The translations under genes were made by a program, and so were the position numbers. Below, piece by piece: positions 1 to 11,814 of a stretch of DNA of 64,000 nucleotides. Position 1 is the first letter of the stretch. Every line of letters starts with the position of its first letter. The notes under the pieces were generated by a model that worked only from the letters and a program-made list of their open reading frames with translations, was not told the DNA's origin and made no database searches. The stretch lies in the NCBI GenBank assembly GCA_030512335.1, contig JAULSU010000002.1, positions 1-64,000 of the forward strand. The letters run 5' to 3'. Source of the DNA: Immersiella caudata (Eukaryota; Ascomycota; Sordariomycetes; Sordariales; Lasiosphaeriaceae).

Positions 1-630
1 GGTGTACAGTACGACTCGTACAAAGGTAAATGCCCCGAACCCTATCGCAAAGGCGAGGTACTCGAAAACAAGACTGGAGTGTAACGGCGCATAATGCATT
101 TGAATGCCTTTGCACAGTCCGAGCCCGAGCAGTGCCGAGGTGATGGCGATGATGCTGTCAACGAACCGAGCCACCATATTTGGACATGATGGCTTCGCCA
201 GGACTGGCACTGCTCTCCCCACAACCACCCGTGCGCCCTTTTCCAAGAGCGGAGCGAGGAAGAAGCCCATGATAGGGGCGGCTGCCCAATTCGCGATGTG
301 CATGTTCCCGCCAGTTGCCATCTTGAGGGTTTCGTGGATGCAGGCCCAGATGCCGACGGCCGAGCCAAGACCCAGACCGACGGAGACACTTTCGCCGATG
401 GATGCGAGGAAGTGATCTCGTTGTGTTGCGGCGGGATGGCATTTGTAGATGCTGTGATTGGAGGTCGGTTCAAGTTGTTTTTCGAGGTTGTCGGCATCGG
501 AAGCGTAACCGAGGGTGGATACTGGGCTTCGGTTCTGCCCAGGCCCGAGATGTGCGGAGGGTGGTGCCGGGACGACAGCGACGCCGGCTCCGGCTTCGAT
601 GTCACGGACCCATCTGTTGTTCGAATCCAT
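1..630 (-). CDS. Multi-pass membrane protein, 3' end outside window
   Basis: The minus-strand frame opens with ATG at 630 (MDSNNRWVRDIEAG) and stays open for 210 codons to base 1, so the gene runs off the left edge. About 90 soluble residues rich in Pro, Ser and Asn come first. At least four hydrophobic segments follow, around residues 90-115 (SVGLGLGSAVGIWAC), 125-145 (IMGFFLAPLL), 158-178 (IIAITSALLGLGL) and 188-208 (EYLAFAIGFGAFTFV). The Gly/Ala-rich helices fit an integral membrane protein, but I do not recognise the family. A TATA-like element lies about 200 nt upstream. Function unknown; the coding call is fairly secure because the frame is long and hydrophobicity is periodic. Confidence 0.65.
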   Translation of the reverse strand, partial: MDSNNRWVRDIEAGAGVAVVPAPPSAHLGPGQNRSPVSTLGYASDADNLEKQLEPTSNHSIYKCHPAATQRDHFLASIGESVSVGLGLGSAVGIWACIHETLKMATGGNMHIANWAAAPIMGFFLAPLLEKGARVVVGRAVPVLAKPSCPNMVARFVDSIIAITSALLGLGLCKGIQMHYAPLHSSLVFEYLAFAIGFGAFTFVRVVLYT

Positions 631-825
631 CACGAAACTCAAAGTCTGGAGATGAATAATCTGATTGTGGGTATGGGAGTTGGATCTGGTGACAGGACAG
701 GTGCAGTCAACTTTGACTTGTTTTGTTTCTCAACTGCAATTGAACTCGTAGGTAAGTCGGGAATCAAATTGATGATGATCTGAATGATGAACAGAACGCA
801 CCTTCATCCGCAGCCCGTCCACAGC

Positions 826-833
826 TTTATATA
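826..833 (-). promoter_or_regulatory. TATA-like element of the membrane-protein gene
   Basis: On the minus strand this reads TATATAAA, with a CCAAT pentamer a few bases upstream. It lies about 195 nt before the ATG at 630, which suits a core promoter with a long 5' leader. Position is the only support. Confidence 0.35.
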
Positions 834-1634
834 CAGACATTGGAAATTGAAGCTGCGAAATGCGCGCTCTTGCACCCACTATTACGAGCTCGCCATCGGA
901 ATCGGGATGCGAAGAAGCATCTCGACACCGACCTCAGTGTGATTTTTCGTGGCGTGGCCAAACATAACCGGAGAAACAACGTTATGGCGCCGGGAAATCA
1001 CCTTGTTATGCTAGGCGGGTGGTTGGTGCAAGCCTAGAAACGGAAAGGCGCCATGCAAAGTGAGTGGTCTCTCCGATCACGGCTGGCAAGAGTTCCAGGC
1101 CCGTCCATCCACTGGGGGAAGCGCCCGCCGGGCCGGATGCCGCCGTCTTTGGTGGGGCTACGGGTGGTGTTGGTGGCATGTTGGGTTGGGCTGGGCGTGG
1201 CAGTGCCCCTGTTGGTCCAATTGGGCCACTTCACGCCAGCCGCTTCGGCGCAGAAGTTTTCTCCAGACGGCAACATTCGGCCAAGAACGACGCGTCCAAA
1301 GACACCACGACCATCCAAAACTGGAAGCGAGATCAATGTCATGAACGAGGCTCGGATGCAGACAGATGGCTTTGTTTCTGCGCAACGAGAGCGGGCTGGC
1401 AACCCCCCCGAAAAGTCAGGCTTCAAAGCAAAGGTCGGACAGGGGTCGCAGCTTCGGTCGCGACCAATCAGTCAAGGCCTCGTGTCGACCATCTGCGGGC
1501 AACGACCACTGGCGGATGCCGTTCACGCGTCATCGAACGACAAAGACTTTCATTTCCGCCACAATAGCATTGCGGCCATCGTTTTAAAGAAGAATAGTTC
1601 ACTTTTAACTCGAAGTCCAGTTTGCACTACTCCC
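834..1634. other. Intergenic stretch, no gene seen
   Basis: Several overlapping frames are open here on both strands, but none has a recognisable motif or a sensible splice structure. I read it as the promoter side of the membrane-protein gene plus the 3' flank of the DUF2235 gene. Confidence 0.4.
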
Positions 1635-3448
1635 TCACCCAACAACATCACTCTTCGCAAATCGATAAGTCCGATGATCGGGATCCTCCCCTCTCACGTC
1701 GGGAATGGCCTCCATCTCGGGGACATTGTTCAGGTGTTTCAGACAAGGAGCTGACTTACCACCGTGGTTGTTCAGGGGGTGATACCGGGCGTCATTCTTC
1801 AGTCGCCAGAGCAGGGACTCGTGCAAAACGGCATCAGGGGGGATGTCTCGAGGCGCCCCCTTGTTCAGGGGAAAGCGAACATTGACCCAAGCGTTGCCCT
1901 CAAGTTCCCAGCGGGTAGTGAAGGGGAACCATTCTGTCCATCTCGAGTCAGCGGGGAAAACAACACGAAGCAGCCGAGATGATGGGTCACATACCGAGAA
2001 ACTTCCACAGCAGGACGGTAGAGAGGGTTGTGCCGTGTCCGAACCGGAGGGAGTCGTGGATGAAACCAGCTAGGGCTTGTTGCTTCTTCCGGTGAAAGCG
2101 TTTGTTGAATCTTTCTATCAAATCTGGGCGCCAGGCCACGGCAGCGGGCGGATTCTGGTTTCCGACCAGCTCGACCTCACGAATCATCCACGCCAACGGG
2201 ATATCGCTCATCTGGAAGGGTCCAGAGTCGATGTACTTGCTGGCCTTCTTCGCTTTGCGGGTGGTGAAGACGTTGCGGATGCGTTGCCAGAACGTCATAC
2301 GGTCTTGGGTGTCCAAGGGACTGTCCATGGACGCCGGCCACCCGCCCCCAACGTCACCGTGACAGCCCGGGAACCAGACTTCCTTGATGTCTTCATCGTT
2401 CTCGGCCGAAGCCCGGATGTCCTGGGCCAGGAGCGCGACTTTGAACTTGACTCGCCGTTCATCGACGGCGACGGCATGTCGGACGAACTGGGCCGTCCCC
2501 GTCACGGGCAGTGGCTTCGGTGCCTTCCGCTCCAAGACGGCTACCGAGCTAACACAGTCCCACATACCGAGGAAATAGACCTTGATGTTGCGTTCTTCAA
2601 CATGGCCGTTGTGCACACGCCGCTCTTTGCGGCAGAAGGTGTTGCTGAAGGCTGCAATTTCATCACGGCCGTCATGGTGATGCTCGTCGTCCTCAGCCGG
2701 CGTTGCGCCATTGACCAGGGGCACCTCGCCGTCGGGGGCGGGAGGAGAGGGTTCCACTACGCCACTCTGGTTTCCGTTCTTGTCCTTCCCCTCCTTCTTG
2801 GAGTAGTCCTGCACTTCACCTGCCAAGGCCCTCTGGTAGAGACGATACGCAAAGGGCACCATCTCTTCGTTGCCCTTGCAAAGCAGCCCAACGGTGTGGA
2901 TCATGCGGGCGAGGAACTTTGCGGTGAAGGCACCCCGGCTGAAGCCAAACATGTAGATTCTGTCTCCCTGTGTGTGAGCAGGTCAGTATTGGCGCCATGT
3001 TCGAGCCTCTCGGTGGCGGTCTCACCGACTCATAGTAGCGCATCAAGAAGCGATACCCTGCCAAGACATGGGCGTCAAAACCGAAGCCAAACCCTTGGTC
3101 CATGGTGTTTCCCATCGAGCTACGAAACGAGCCAAGCCAAGTTTGGTCGACAGTGGTGGCATCGACATCGTAGGTGCCGATTCCAGCTATGATGGATCAG
3201 GATGGGCCCTAAGTAAGAGCTCTAGATTGTATAGACGTACTTTGGTAGTAGTGAAACTGACGCGGGTCATTGCGATCTAGCTTATTGAGGAGCTTGACGA
3301 CGTTTGTGTCCGCGTTGGATCCGCTGAATATATTACCCGTCCCATCGAAACAGAGGATTAGCTTTCTATTGGGCAACTCCTTACTACCACTCGCTGGGGA
3401 GGGAGCGGGGGCAGCGGTGTCGGGCGGTGGGTTTTGCGACTCCGCCAT
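1635..3448 (-). CDS. DUF2235 (Tle1-like alpha/beta-hydrolase fold) protein, four exons
   Basis: Exons at 3448-3241, 3186-3026, 2967-1995 and 1933-1635 join in phase to about 546 residues; the three introns are 54, 58 and 61 nt. Early residues carry the family's LILCFDGTGN signature and a conserved NVVKLL stretch. Exon 2 holds GFGFDAHVLAGYRFLMRYY. Exon 3 starts with GDRIYMFGFSRGAFTA, the nucleophile elbow with Ser in GFSRG. Later come PGCHGDVGGGW and a C-terminal ARYHPLNNHGG block, all typical of DUF2235. The family is related to type VI phospholipase effectors (Tle1), but fungal members are uncharacterised; hydrolase activity is inferred. A possible extra 44-nt intron near the 3' end would replace the last ~40 residues. 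No signal peptide is seen, so it is probably intracellular. Confidence 0.85.
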
Positions 3449-4187
3449 GATTGTGAGAGCTCGGGGCGAGGTGATAAGAAGCCGAGATGTGCCGGTCGGT
3501 GGCCGACGGGAAGGGGGTGCCCGATTCCTAGCCGCGCCAGCGCAGAGCCTTTAACATCGTAGTAGATGAGGTGAAGCTCAGGATGCTCAACATCCCTTAG
3601 GCACGGAAATACCTCACACGAAAACACGCACAAGATGTTGTGCTACCGGCTACCCCGGATATTCTCGCTACCCCTCCCATATTGTACCCGACGAAGTAAA
3701 TAATGTTACGTGATCGAAATCGGTGTTTAGGGTCAGGATCACAAGCTCAGGGGGCACAGAAGCCATTACTTGGACCCTGGCTGAGGACTGGACCCCCTCC
3801 ACCCCCACGAACGGATGATGCTCTACTGATGTTGTGTCTCGGACGAGAGCAGGTTGCGCAACACCAAGCTCAATAGTCTCATCAAAGTATAGTAGTGCAG
3901 CTGCGACAGGACGCGTCCCCAGCGGCCACCCGTCCTTGTGTAGCCCCCGCACTTCTCGCTTCTCCTCCTGCCATTCTCGTCCACACCGGTGAGCCCACTG
4001 TCGTACCCGAGGCGGGAAAGACAAAACGGTGGCGCTGACTCGTCTCGGGTCTCGGGTCGAAACGAGACTGAGCGGGCACGATGAAGAACAAGGATCGCGG
4101 TTAACCAATCGCCACACCGGTATCTGTCAGCGGGGACGTCCCGTTCGGAGCTGGGGAAAATTGCTGTCTCGATTGGCCTCTACTACG
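3449..4187. other. Intergenic region between divergent genes
   Basis: This separates the DUF2235 gene (minus) from the dioxygenase gene (plus). The open frames overlap and show no family motif. It presumably holds both promoters. Confidence 0.4.
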
Positions 4188-4194
4188 TATAAAA
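4188..4194 (+). promoter_or_regulatory. TATA box of the dioxygenase gene
   Basis: TATAAAA lies 108 nt upstream of the ATG at 4302, a usual spacing for a fungal core promoter with a leader of about 80 nt. Confidence 0.45.
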
Positions 4195-4301
4195 TGGCGC
4201 TCATCAGTGGGATGGATGTGAACGGGAACACTCCTCACAAACGCAGAGGCTCTTCCTAACTTCCGAGGATTTATCCCCCTGGTCCAATCTAGTCCGATCT
4301 G

Positions 4302-7300
4302 ATGGCGTCCATCAAGTTTCAGGCGGGGGAGACCTACGCGGACGAGGAAGATGGGCCTGCCTACACCTTTGAGGATCCTGCCAGAATTGCGCAAGACCTC
4401 ATGAAGGAGTTGGTCGCAGTGGGCAGTCAGGTCTCTCTGACCGAAGTGATAGCGATTCTTCAAGGGCTGACGCAGAAGCCGTTGGACGACAAAAAGGGGT
4501 CTGTATTGTCCACACCGGCGGTTCCACCCGACTTTACTGACCTTTGCAGCATGACCGAGGCCCTCATCGGAATCCTGACAGCCCTGCCAGCCAAGTCCAA
4601 GCTCAGGACGGTCCTGACCAACAAGTTCCTCGACACATTGTGGAACACTCTCCAGCATCCCCCTCTGAGCTATGTAGGAGGCAATGTAAAGTACGAGGTT
4701 GTTGATCCCACGGCATCGGCAAGCTCAGGGGCGACGACGACACCATCCAACACGATCGAGTTCCAGGCTCCCGACAGCGACATTATCCTCCGGGAGCATG
4801 TTCCCGCGGCGCCCGATGGCATGTTCCAGTACCGCATGCCCGACGGCAGCTACAACAACATCCTGGCGCCCAACCTGGGGAAGGCAGGTACTCCGTATGC
4901 CAGGAGCGTGAGGAGCATCAAGCGGCTCCACGGGGTCAAGCCGGACCCGGGACTGCTGTTCGACCTCCTCATGGCCCGAGACGACAAGCACTTCCAAGAG
5001 AACCCCGCGGGCGTCTCGTCCATGTTGTTCTACCACGCATCCATCATCATTCACGACATCTTCCGCACCAACCGGACGGACCCCAACAAGTCAGACACTT
5101 CGTCCTACCTCGACTTGGCCCCCTTGTATGGGTCGTCTCTCAAGGACCAACTGGAGATCCGCACCATGAAGGAGGGCAAGCTCAAGCCCGATACGTTCCA
5201 CGAGAAGCGACTCCTCGGGCAACCAGCTGGAGTCAACGTCATGCTGGTGCTCTACAATCGCTTCCACAATTACGTGGCCGACATCCTTCTCAAGATCAAC
5301 GAAGGCGGCCGCTTCACACTGGGATGCACGCTGGATTCCACCCCTGAGGAACGGGTCCGCGCCGTCGCCAAGCAGGACCATGATCTTTTCAACACGGCAC
5401 GTCTGATTGTCGGAGGGCTCTACATCGAAATCTGCCTGCACGACTACCTCCGAGCCATCACCAACACCCACCCCTCCAAGAGCGACTGGACCTTGGACCC
5501 GCGTGTCGAGATGAGCAAGCAGTTCGACCCCGAGGGCACGCCACGCGGAGTTGGCAACCAGGTCAGCGTCGAGTTCAACCTGCTCTACCGCTTCCACTCG
5601 TGCATATCAAAGAAGGATGAGCGCTGGATCAACGACTTCTTCCTGCAACTGTTCCCCGGTCGCAAGGCCGAGGACCTGGAAGCTGTCAGCTGGACCGAGC
5701 TGGGCCAGGCGCTGTTGGCCTTTGAGCAGCGCACACCCAAGGACCCCAGCGTCCGCACATTCGGGGGGCTGCAGCGTCAGGAGAATGGACGGTTCAAGGA
5801 CGAGGACCTTGCCCGCATTCTCAAGGAGGCCATGGAGGACCCCGCAGGCATCTTCGGGGCCCGCACCATTCCCAAGGTGCTGAAGATTGTCGAGGTCCTG
5901 GGGATCAAGCAGGCCCGCAAGTGGCAGGTAGCTTCCCTGAACGAGTTCCGTGACTTCTTCGGTCTCAAGCGTCACGACACCTTCAGCGACATCAACTCGG
6001 ACCCGGAGATCGCAGGCCTCCTGGAGAAGCTCTACACGGACCCCGACATGGTGGAGCTCTACCCCGGCCTCATGATTGAGAACTTCAAGCCCATGCGCAA
6101 CACGGGGTGCGGCATACTCCCGACGTACTCACTGGGACGGGCAGTCTTATCCGACGCCGTGACTCTGGTGCGGTCGGACCGGTTCAACACGCTCGACTTC
6201 AACGTGGCAAATCTCACGGCCTGGGGATACAACGAAGTGCAGCCCGACAAAAAGACGTTGGGCGGGTCGATGCTCTACAGGTTGATCCAGCGAGGTCTGC
6301 CCGGTTGGTTCCCTTTCAACTCCGTCTCAGTGATGCAGCCCATGTACACCAAGAAGGCCAACGAAAAGATCGCCCGCCAGCTGGGGACCATCTCCGACTT
6401 CACCCTCGACGATCCCAAGCCGCCCCCGAAGGCCGTCGTGCTCGCAACGGGCGCAGCCATTCGAAGTGTGCTCACAAATACCAAGGGCTTCTCTATGCCA
6501 TGGCTCTACGCCTTCAACACCATGTTCTCCGGCAAGAAAGACTTCTCTTGGTTCATGCTTTCTGGAGACGAACCCGCCAACTACGCCAACCGTGCCAACA
6601 TGGAGCGGGTTCTTGCAAAGCTGCCCAACCTCCTGGGCACCGTGAGGAACCTTGTGCAGACCACGGGCGCCAAGCTCATCGAGAAGGAAAGTCTTGCGCT
6701 AAAGGAGGGTCTCATTCAGCTGGATCTGATTCGGGACATCGCCATCCCCCTGACTGCTCAGTTTCTCGGGGACCTGTTCTACTTTGATCTGCGTAGCGAT
6801 GAGAATCCCAACGGCACTCTCGTGGCCGCCGAGCTATACCGGTACCTGCTCGACATTCGAATCTGGGGTGTGAATAATAACGACCCGGCACAGGCCTGGA
6901 TCCGTCGTCGCCGCGCCTATGAGGCGGCTCAGGTCATGATCGACTCGACTCGCCCCCTCGTCGACAAGGTCGTCCTCTCTCGCGGATTCGGTCTGGGCAT
7001 TGCCTCGGCCCTGTCCTCTGCCGTGTCGTCCCTGAAGAAAGGATCGTTGCGCTCCTGTGGGCTCAAGCTTGTTGAGGAGTTGTTGGCGCAGGGAAACACG
7101 GCTGAACGTGTGGTTGACACATTGTGGGTTGCTGGATTTGGCGGCATTGGTGTGATTGTTACTGCGGTAAGTTTCTGTTCTTGTCCCCCAGCGACCAACG
7201 ACTCACCTTGAATGGTATCAGTTCTACGAGATCATGGAGTTCTTCCTCCGTCCTAAGAACGCTTCCATCTGGGTCGAGGTGCAGGCTCTCGCCGAGAAGG

Positions 7301-7970
7301 GAGATGACGCAGCCATTTCAGCATATGTTGCCGAGGCCCAGCGTTTGACGACGACCCAGCGAAACGTACGCATTGCGACACAGCCTACAACTATCGAGGG
7401 CAAGTCCATTGAGCCGGGAAATCTGGTGGTCATGCTCCTGGTATGTTAACCCATGTAAATGTCTCCTTACTTTCACTCACTCACAGGCACATCACAGGGC
7501 GAAGCGGGACGTGATGCTTCCGAGGTGGACAACCCCAACGTATTCAACCCGCGCCGCAAGTCTGAAGGCATGACGGCATTCGGCCACGGGAAGCACCAGT
7601 GCCTTGGCAAGGAGCTCGCACCGGTCTTCATCAGTAGTCTTGTCAAGCTCACGGCCGGTCTGAAGAACTTGCGCCCCGCCCCGGGCGAGATGGGTAAGGT
7701 CAAGACCATCCAGGTGGGGTCTGAGAAGGCCTACTTGAATGATAGCTGGTCCTACCTTGCCTTTGACGCTAGCAGTAAGTTCAAGTTCCCATCTTCGCCT
7801 TGAGAGAAAGAAGCTAATCACGGCAAACAGCCTGGAAAGTTCACTTTGATGGGTACGGGAAAGGCACCTATGCTGGCGAGGCCAGCCCTTCCGAGACAAT
7901 GGGGCTGGAGCAGTACTACGGATTGTTGCAGAAGAAAAAGGATGAGTTTCTCGCTGGGCTTGCCAAGTGA
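4302..7970 (+). CDS. Psi-producing-oxygenase / linoleate diol synthase-like fatty acid dioxygenase with C-terminal P450-like domain
   Basis: Exons 4302-7166, 7222-7440, 7498-7774 and 7831-7970 give about 1166 residues, the usual length of this family. The N-terminal half is the animal-haem-peroxidase-like dioxygenase domain: putative distal His251 in IIIHDIFRTN, YLDLAPLYG near residue 268, and catalytic Tyr429 with proximal His432 in LLYRFHSC. The C-terminal half keeps the haem-thiolate loop FGHGKHQCLG with Cys1063, so the P450-like hydroperoxide isomerase may be active; some relatives lose this Cys. Characterised members (PpoA, 8R-LDS) oxygenate linoleic or oleic acid to hydroperoxides and isomerise them to diols used as sporulation and host-interaction oxylipins. 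All introns have clean GTAAGT or GTATGT donors. Which positional isomer it makes cannot be read from sequence. Confidence 0.93.
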
Positions 7971-8275
7971 CAGGGCATTTGACCCCTGTTAGGAATGAGG
8001 GACATCGCTCTTTGTCGGATGAAGTGGAATTCAATCGAATGCCAGGAGGGCAAGGGGAATGCAGGTGGAAAAGCCACCAAACTTTATTTCGAGTACGCCG
8101 GATAAGTCAAGCGCGAGTTTGCAATGACGTATGAACTTTGATCTTCGACTTTGCACATCAATTTCGCAGGCAATAATCCTGTTCTTACAAACCCATCATT
8201 AATCCTATTGTTCTCCCTAGACAAGATTCGTAATTACTTCCAATTTAAGATTCCCGGCAGTCCACTACCTCTAAC
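7971..8275. other. Short intergenic interval
   Basis: This holds the 3' flank of the dioxygenase gene and the upstream region of the NADAR relic. No gene or structured element was found. Confidence 0.4.
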
Positions 8276-8874
8276 ATGGCAGCAAAAGGCAAAACCGGCA
8301 CAGCCACATCCACTAACGGCAACATCCTCTTCTTCTACATGCCAGATGTAGAGGATGGAGAAATCTGCCAGTGGTATCCGTCCCCCTTTTCCGTCACCAA
8401 GGCCACCGTCGACTCCCTCATTTCCAACGGCACCACGCAAGACAGCGGAAAGTCCGATGCTGCTAGTTCAGAGGCAATCCAGTTCATATGCGCCGAGCAG
8501 TTCAAGATGTACTGCAAAGCCGGACGCTCCCACGACGCTGAAACCCAACGCAAGATCATGGTCATGTCGGATCCAAAAACGCAAAAGCGCCTGGGAAAGA
8601 CCATCACGGGTTCTATTACGTGTCTTGGGACGAAGTCAAAAGCGATGATGTCGTAGCTAGGAATATGGCCAAGTTCGGGCAGAATCCAAAGCTGAAGCGG
8701 AAGTTGCTGGCATCGGGTGACAAGATGTTAGTAGAAGCCAAAGATCGGGCGTGGGGAATCGGATACACGGCTGGGCATGCAATGCAGATTTGAGACCATT
8801 GGGAGGAGAACAGGCTCGGAAAAGCGTTGATGGTGGTGAGAGAGCGATTGAAGGAGGAGGAACCAAAGGGGTGA
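8276..8874 (+). pseudogene. NADAR-domain (YbiA/DUF1768-like) gene with a frameshift and an internal TGA
   Basis: From ATG 8276 the frame gives NILFFYMPDVEDGE and FICAEQFKMYCKAGRSHDAE, then LGKTITG, matching the first part of a NADAR domain. At about 8605-8610 the family sequence moves to another frame: WDEVKSDDVVARNMAKFGQN, then a segment with LLASGDKML and DRAWGIGY. One base appears to be missing there. In the second frame, TGA at 8791-8793 sits where Arg is common (AMQI-stop-DHWEENRLGKALMVVRER), consistent with a CGA to TGA change, and the frame then runs to TGA at 8872. NADAR proteins act on ADP-ribosylated or riboflavin-pathway N-glycosides. With two breaks in 200 codons this is most likely dead; one sequencing indel plus a real nonsense change is the alternative. 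Confidence 0.8.
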
Positions 8875-9054
8875 AGACTGGGAGCGTGGAATGTAATGGG
8901 AGCGGTGGCTTCGTGACCAGAATATGGATGTACTCGGATTTAGAGACTTTAGATAATTACACAATACTATACCTAACCACATGATAAGAAGAGTATATAC
9001 TTGAAATAGAGCTGTGTCAGCCACTGCCGAATCTATCTCCAAAGCCCCATACTT

Positions 9055-10378
9055 TCAGGTACACTTTCCAAACTTGGCCTGGCGCTCACGGCCGCAATGC
9101 CCATCCGAGCGACCACTGAGATTGACATCAGCAAAGATCATATCATCGACAGAAAAGAATCACTCGCCACCATCCCCATTCCGAGCAGCAATCACCAGCT
9201 CATGAGCCCAAGCACGTGTATCCGCCCTTGTTGCTTCCGCACTGGCCACCAGGAGTCAGGGGGAGCTCCGGCTCAATTGGCTTCGTCGGTTCGGTTGGCT
9301 CAGTGGGCTCCGTGGATCCACCACCGCCGGGGTTCCCACCACCGGGATTGCCACTACCGCCATCTCCACTGATGGCCTCACCTGTGGTAGCATTCCGGTA
9401 CCAGTTTCCAGCCGGGTCTCCGAGACATTCTCCGGCTGTGACAAGCTTATACCCCCTCGCCAACGCCGTCTTGATCGTCTGCTCGGCCAGGACTGAAACC
9501 GTCGTCTCATGCACGTCATGTTCGAGCGTGATGTACTTGCTCGTCGCATTCGGCGACATCGCAGCGCTGAAGATATCCACGCTGTTCTGGATCTTCGCAG
9601 GGGTATTATTGTCGTAGTCGAGAGTGTCAATGTTCCACATGATGACGTGGTATCCCAAGGCGGCCATGTCAGTCTGGCACGCGACATTGCACTTCCCGAA
9701 TGAATGGAGGGCGCATGTAGGTGGGGATGTGGCCGAAGATATCGCGGGTGATCTCCTCGACGCCGGCCATTTGTTGTTTGCGGGTGGCGGAGTCGATGGC
9801 GTTGAGATCGAGGTGGTTGTCGGTGTGGGAACCGATTTGGTGTCCGTCGGCAATCATCTGGCGGAGGATATTGGGATAGGGGGCCAGTGCGGCGTTGGCC
9901 CAGTTGTGGCCGTTGATGAAGAAGGTGACTTTGGCGTCATGCTGCTTTAGGAGGCTAAGCAGTTTGGAGGTGTAGAGGTACGGCCCGTCGTCGAAGGTGA
10001 TGGCGATGGTGCGGGGGGCGGTGCAGGTGTTGATTTGGACGCCTGGAGTTGCTAGAATCGGGCTCGCCGGGGGGTATGACGACGTGGCTTACCGTAAGGG
10101 ACCTTTCCGAGCTTTGGGCGGGGAACATCAAGGATGCCTCCTCCACCGGGGTTACCTACATCGGGATCCTCGTCATTCCCTTCCCTGCCAAGCGACGTCA
10201 GTTAATGTTAAGATAATGGGGGTGTTAACACTTACACGTACTCTGTCGTGCAACTACCGAACTGTGGCTGGCACCCCGTTCCAAAGTGCTCTGTAAAGGA
10301 GCCACACCACCCATACTAGGAGCAGCACTCGCCGTCGGAGCACGAACCGGAGTCTAGACCACATTGTTGACGCTTCAT
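9055..10378 (-). pseudogene. Chitin deacetylase (NodB domain, N- and C-terminal CBM18) relic
   Basis: Read from 10378 downwards: MKRQQCGLDSGSCSDGECCS, a TAG at 10316-10318, then YGWCGSFTEHFGTGCQPQFG, which together make one CBM18 chitin-binding module. After an intron (GTAAGT donor) and a second 44-nt intron comes the NodB domain with TFDDGPY (motif 1), SHTDNHLD (motif 2) and MRPPF (motif 3). Next to motif 3 a tandem ATTC-ATTC (9698-9705) shifts the frame into a stop; removing one copy in thought continues the family sequence GKCNVACQTDMAALGY. The later frame keeps TLEHDVH and a Gly/Pro/Thr linker, then GGQCGSNKGGYTCLGS, a TGA, and a degenerate second CBM18. At least three independent lesions make it non-functional. 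Its ancestor would have been a secreted enzyme deacetylating cell-wall chitin. Confidence 0.85.
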
Positions 10379-11799
10379 CAGTTTAACGTCCCGGTTGTGG
10401 TGTCTAGACGATTCGGGAGCCTGTGCATTATGGGTCCTGATCGGCCACGACGGAGCCCGCTAATGAGAGCAGGGCAGTTGTCAAGGGATGTCCTAATATG
10501 GGGTGCATGGTGAATAATACTGATGGCGTGCGATTACCGGGTGTCGAGCGGACAGTGAAGACTCAACGACATCAAGAACCAGGTGACAATCCGGGTTCTT
10601 ATTCTGACTGTCTCTCTGCCAGATCATGGATAGGGGCTCAACGGGCGCAGCGCGCTATCCCGAATGTTCGTAAGGGTGGGCAATCCAACGGCCATCACCC
10701 AGTGCGCCAATAGCCAGCCAACATCGTGAGGCCTGGCCTGCAATAGCCGACGTTCGTTTATTGCCGACCCCTGAGTGGGCAGCTACCGACCCTGACGGAA
10801 GGTCTGGTTAGGGGCGCCCAATGCAAAACTGTTTGCGCTTCGCTGGCGCGGTGCCTGCAAGACATTCGACCTCGTGGCGGAGTGTCAGCATCAACTCAAA
10901 TCGGCCGCTCCGGGACAAGGGGGCCGGACCACACCGATCCTCCGACCAGCTCAGCCCGGTCCTCCGGGAGGTGGGTTAGATTAGCGACCCGCAAGCGTGA
11001 TTTTCTACAAAAAGCGACAATCCATCTGCACAAAAAACCGGGCTAATTCATACTAGGGCTCGTATCAGGGCATCCCACAGCTCCTGTCGCGCGGCTAATT
11101 ATAACGGCCCGATGCAACCTTGGGCTCTCTGCTCCCGTGGTCCCGCTGTGACCCGCCCGGCTGGAAAGGCAGTTCTCGCCCAGTTAACTGCTTATACATG
11201 CTTATTTCCCTCGTAGTTCTCGACGAGCCAAGGATCGCAATTGGTTACATAAAGCAAATCTAATAGTCTTCCTTCAAGGGCTTTTACGGTGACTAAGGCC
11301 CCTTTTCACGGGCCCCACGAAAGATTTATTAATCCTTCTACCACAGACCGAAACGGACGCTGTCGATAATCTAACTTATGCAAGGCATTTCTCATTCCGC
11401 GCATCACTAAAGTGGTGGCGACATCACAGCGAGGCGCCTAGGTAAGCTTAGTGCTTGGTTTTCTTATCGCACAGCGGATTTTATCAGCGGTTTTGCATCT
11501 TGACCCTCAGGTCATCCTCGGGACACCTGGGTGGGTGATGCATGGTTTCGATAAGCAGCGTACTTAATTAGGTATCTTGACTGAATTGGGGGAGACTGGC
11601 GCCCAAAGAGGAGGTTAGCAACGCGTGAAGGTGGTCGGTTAGCAGCGGCCGTCCTTCAAAGCTCTAAAGCCTCTATAACCCCATAAACATAAGCTTCTCC
11701 GACGATGTGGGAATACCCACTGCTGCTGGCAGGGCGAATAAGGAGTGGTATGAAAAATACCCATATAATGCATATCAGATCTTCAGGGACAAACTAGGA
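10379..11799. other. Gene-free stretch of about 1.4 kb
   Basis: No frame here is longer than about 70 codons with any motif, and I found neither terminal repeats nor target duplications. It includes the expected promoter and signal-peptide region of the chitin deacetylase relic, where no convincing signal peptide survives. Confidence 0.4.
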
Positions 11800-11814
11800 G
11801 TCAAAGTCCCGAGT

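Noticed and set aside
1053..1754. Plus-strand frame of 233 codons
   Set aside because: It overlaps equally long frames on both strands, begins at an ATG without promoter context and has no motif; probably chance in GC-rich DNA.
2077..3192. Plus-strand frame of 371 codons
   Set aside because: It is the antisense shadow of the DUF2235 gene, whose motifs are clear on the other strand.
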